This document shows, in pieces, positions 63,753-64,000 of a DNA stretch of 64,000 bases; the stretch's first letter is position 1; every line of letters starts with the position of its first letter. Source of the stretch: an uncultured Alphaproteobacteria bacterium (GTDB taxonomy: Bacteria > Pseudomonadota > Alphaproteobacteria > HIMB59); the NCBI GenBank assembly GCA_902526965.1, contig CABZMT010000002.1, positions 1 to 64,000 of the forward strand, in the 5' to 3' direction. The notes beneath the pieces were generated by a model. That model searched no databases and had not been told where the DNA came from. It worked only from the letters and a program-made list of their open reading frames with translations. Position numbers and translations under genes: made by a program.

Positions 63753-64000
63753 TTAGGAAGTTTGCAATATTCTAGTCAAAAGTTCAATATCTTCTGCTAA
63801 GTTAGGGTCATTAACCATAATTTCTTCAATAGTCTTAATAGCATGGATAACTGTAGTGTGGTCTCTGCCACCAAATTTTCTACCAATTTCAGGTAAAGAT
63901 CTTGTTGTAATTGATTTTGCTAAATACATAGCTACCTGTCTTGGACGCGCAACAGATCTTGATCTTCTAGGAGAATGCATATCTGAAAGTTTAATATTGT
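63753..64000 (-). CDS. dnaA: Chromosomal replication initiator DnaA, C-terminal part
   Basis: The reading frame is open from the window's right edge to the TAA at 63753. The translated end ([21 protein letters not shown], then [38 protein letters not shown]) is domain IV of DnaA, with the DNA-binding HTH and the [11 protein letters not shown] signature. The rest of the gene lies outside. An in-frame ATG at 63980 would make a 75-residue fragment but is not the real start. It leads the dnaA-dnaN-recF-gyrB block. No clear DnaA-box cluster was seen around it. Confidence 0.95.
   Translation of the reverse strand, partial: NIKLSDMHSPRRSRSVARPRQVAMYLAKSITTRSLPEIGRKFGGRDHTTVIHAIKTIEEIMVNDPNLAEDIELLTRILQTS

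Noticed and set aside
63753..64000. Replication origin beside dnaA
   Set aside because: No DnaA-box cluster or AT-rich unwinding region was seen in the visible part, and many alphaproteobacteria have oriC elsewhere.

Overview
The window is AT-rich, densely packed bacterial DNA. Most gaps are under 30 nt and many genes overlap by 1-10 nt. The gene content points to a free-living marine alphaproteobacterium with a streamlined genome: a dnaA-dnaN-recF-gyrB block, a RegB/RegA redox two-component pair, an AglEFG-type sugar ABC transporter, a DddP-type DMSP lyase, and a BHMT/Rieske/ALDH cluster for methylated amines. SAR11-like or AEGEAN-169/HIMB59-like lineages would fit, but that placement is inference.

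Layout. 1-998 is the 3' part of folC. 1121-6219 holds small-redox and membrane genes (DCC, GST, DUF3147), a DUF4198/HupE pair that looks like metal handling, a phosphatase, a GGCT-like protein and pxpA. pxpB-pxpC diverge from pxpA. 7859-8988 encodes a DNA photolyase split into two polypeptides in reversed order. 9184-13151 is a two-gene beta-oxidation operon (acyl-CoA ligase and FadN-like enzyme). 13227-13316 is a tRNA-like element without a recognisable anticodon arm. 13346-17642 is an accessory cluster built round a pentameric ligand-gated ion channel with an N-terminal PDZ-like domain; it has secreted proteins of unknown function on both sides and two divergently transcribed regulators. 17775-20752 holds a small Zn-ribbon protein, a DadA-like oxidase, a secreted nuclease and a DUF4396 membrane protein.

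20946-28172 is a sugar uptake operon: binding protein, two permeases, ATPase, a GH4 and a GH1 glycosidase. 28178-34125 continues carbohydrate metabolism (SDR, IolD, 2-hydroxyacid dehydrogenase, SMP-30 lactonase, PQQ-type sugar dehydrogenase). 34137-35634 is a ferredoxin-NADP reductase and a rhodanese. 35636-41870 is one minus-strand operon: BHMT-like demethylase, FAD amine oxidase, DapA-like lyase, aldehyde dehydrogenase, Rieske oxygenase and an overlooked 30-residue membrane protein. The order suits stepwise N-demethylation of a betaine (hydroxyproline betaine is the best guess) followed by conversion of the ring to 2-oxoglutarate. 41966-44361 encodes a methyltransferase-like protein and a DddP-type DMSP lyase with all its metal ligands.

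44384-64000 is housekeeping: trxA, a murU-amgK-like pair with tsaE, then metK-ahcY-adenosine kinase (the S-adenosylmethionine cycle, which links to the BHMT gene). nrdA-nrdB-glutaredoxin lie behind two NrdR boxes, followed by polA, regA-regB, gyrB, recF, dnaN and the 3' end of dnaA, which runs off the window.

The most unusual items are the split, order-swapped photolyase, the PDZ-channel cluster with its look-alike secreted proteins, and the odd tRNA-like element. No CRISPR array, insertion sequence, prophage or rRNA gene was seen.
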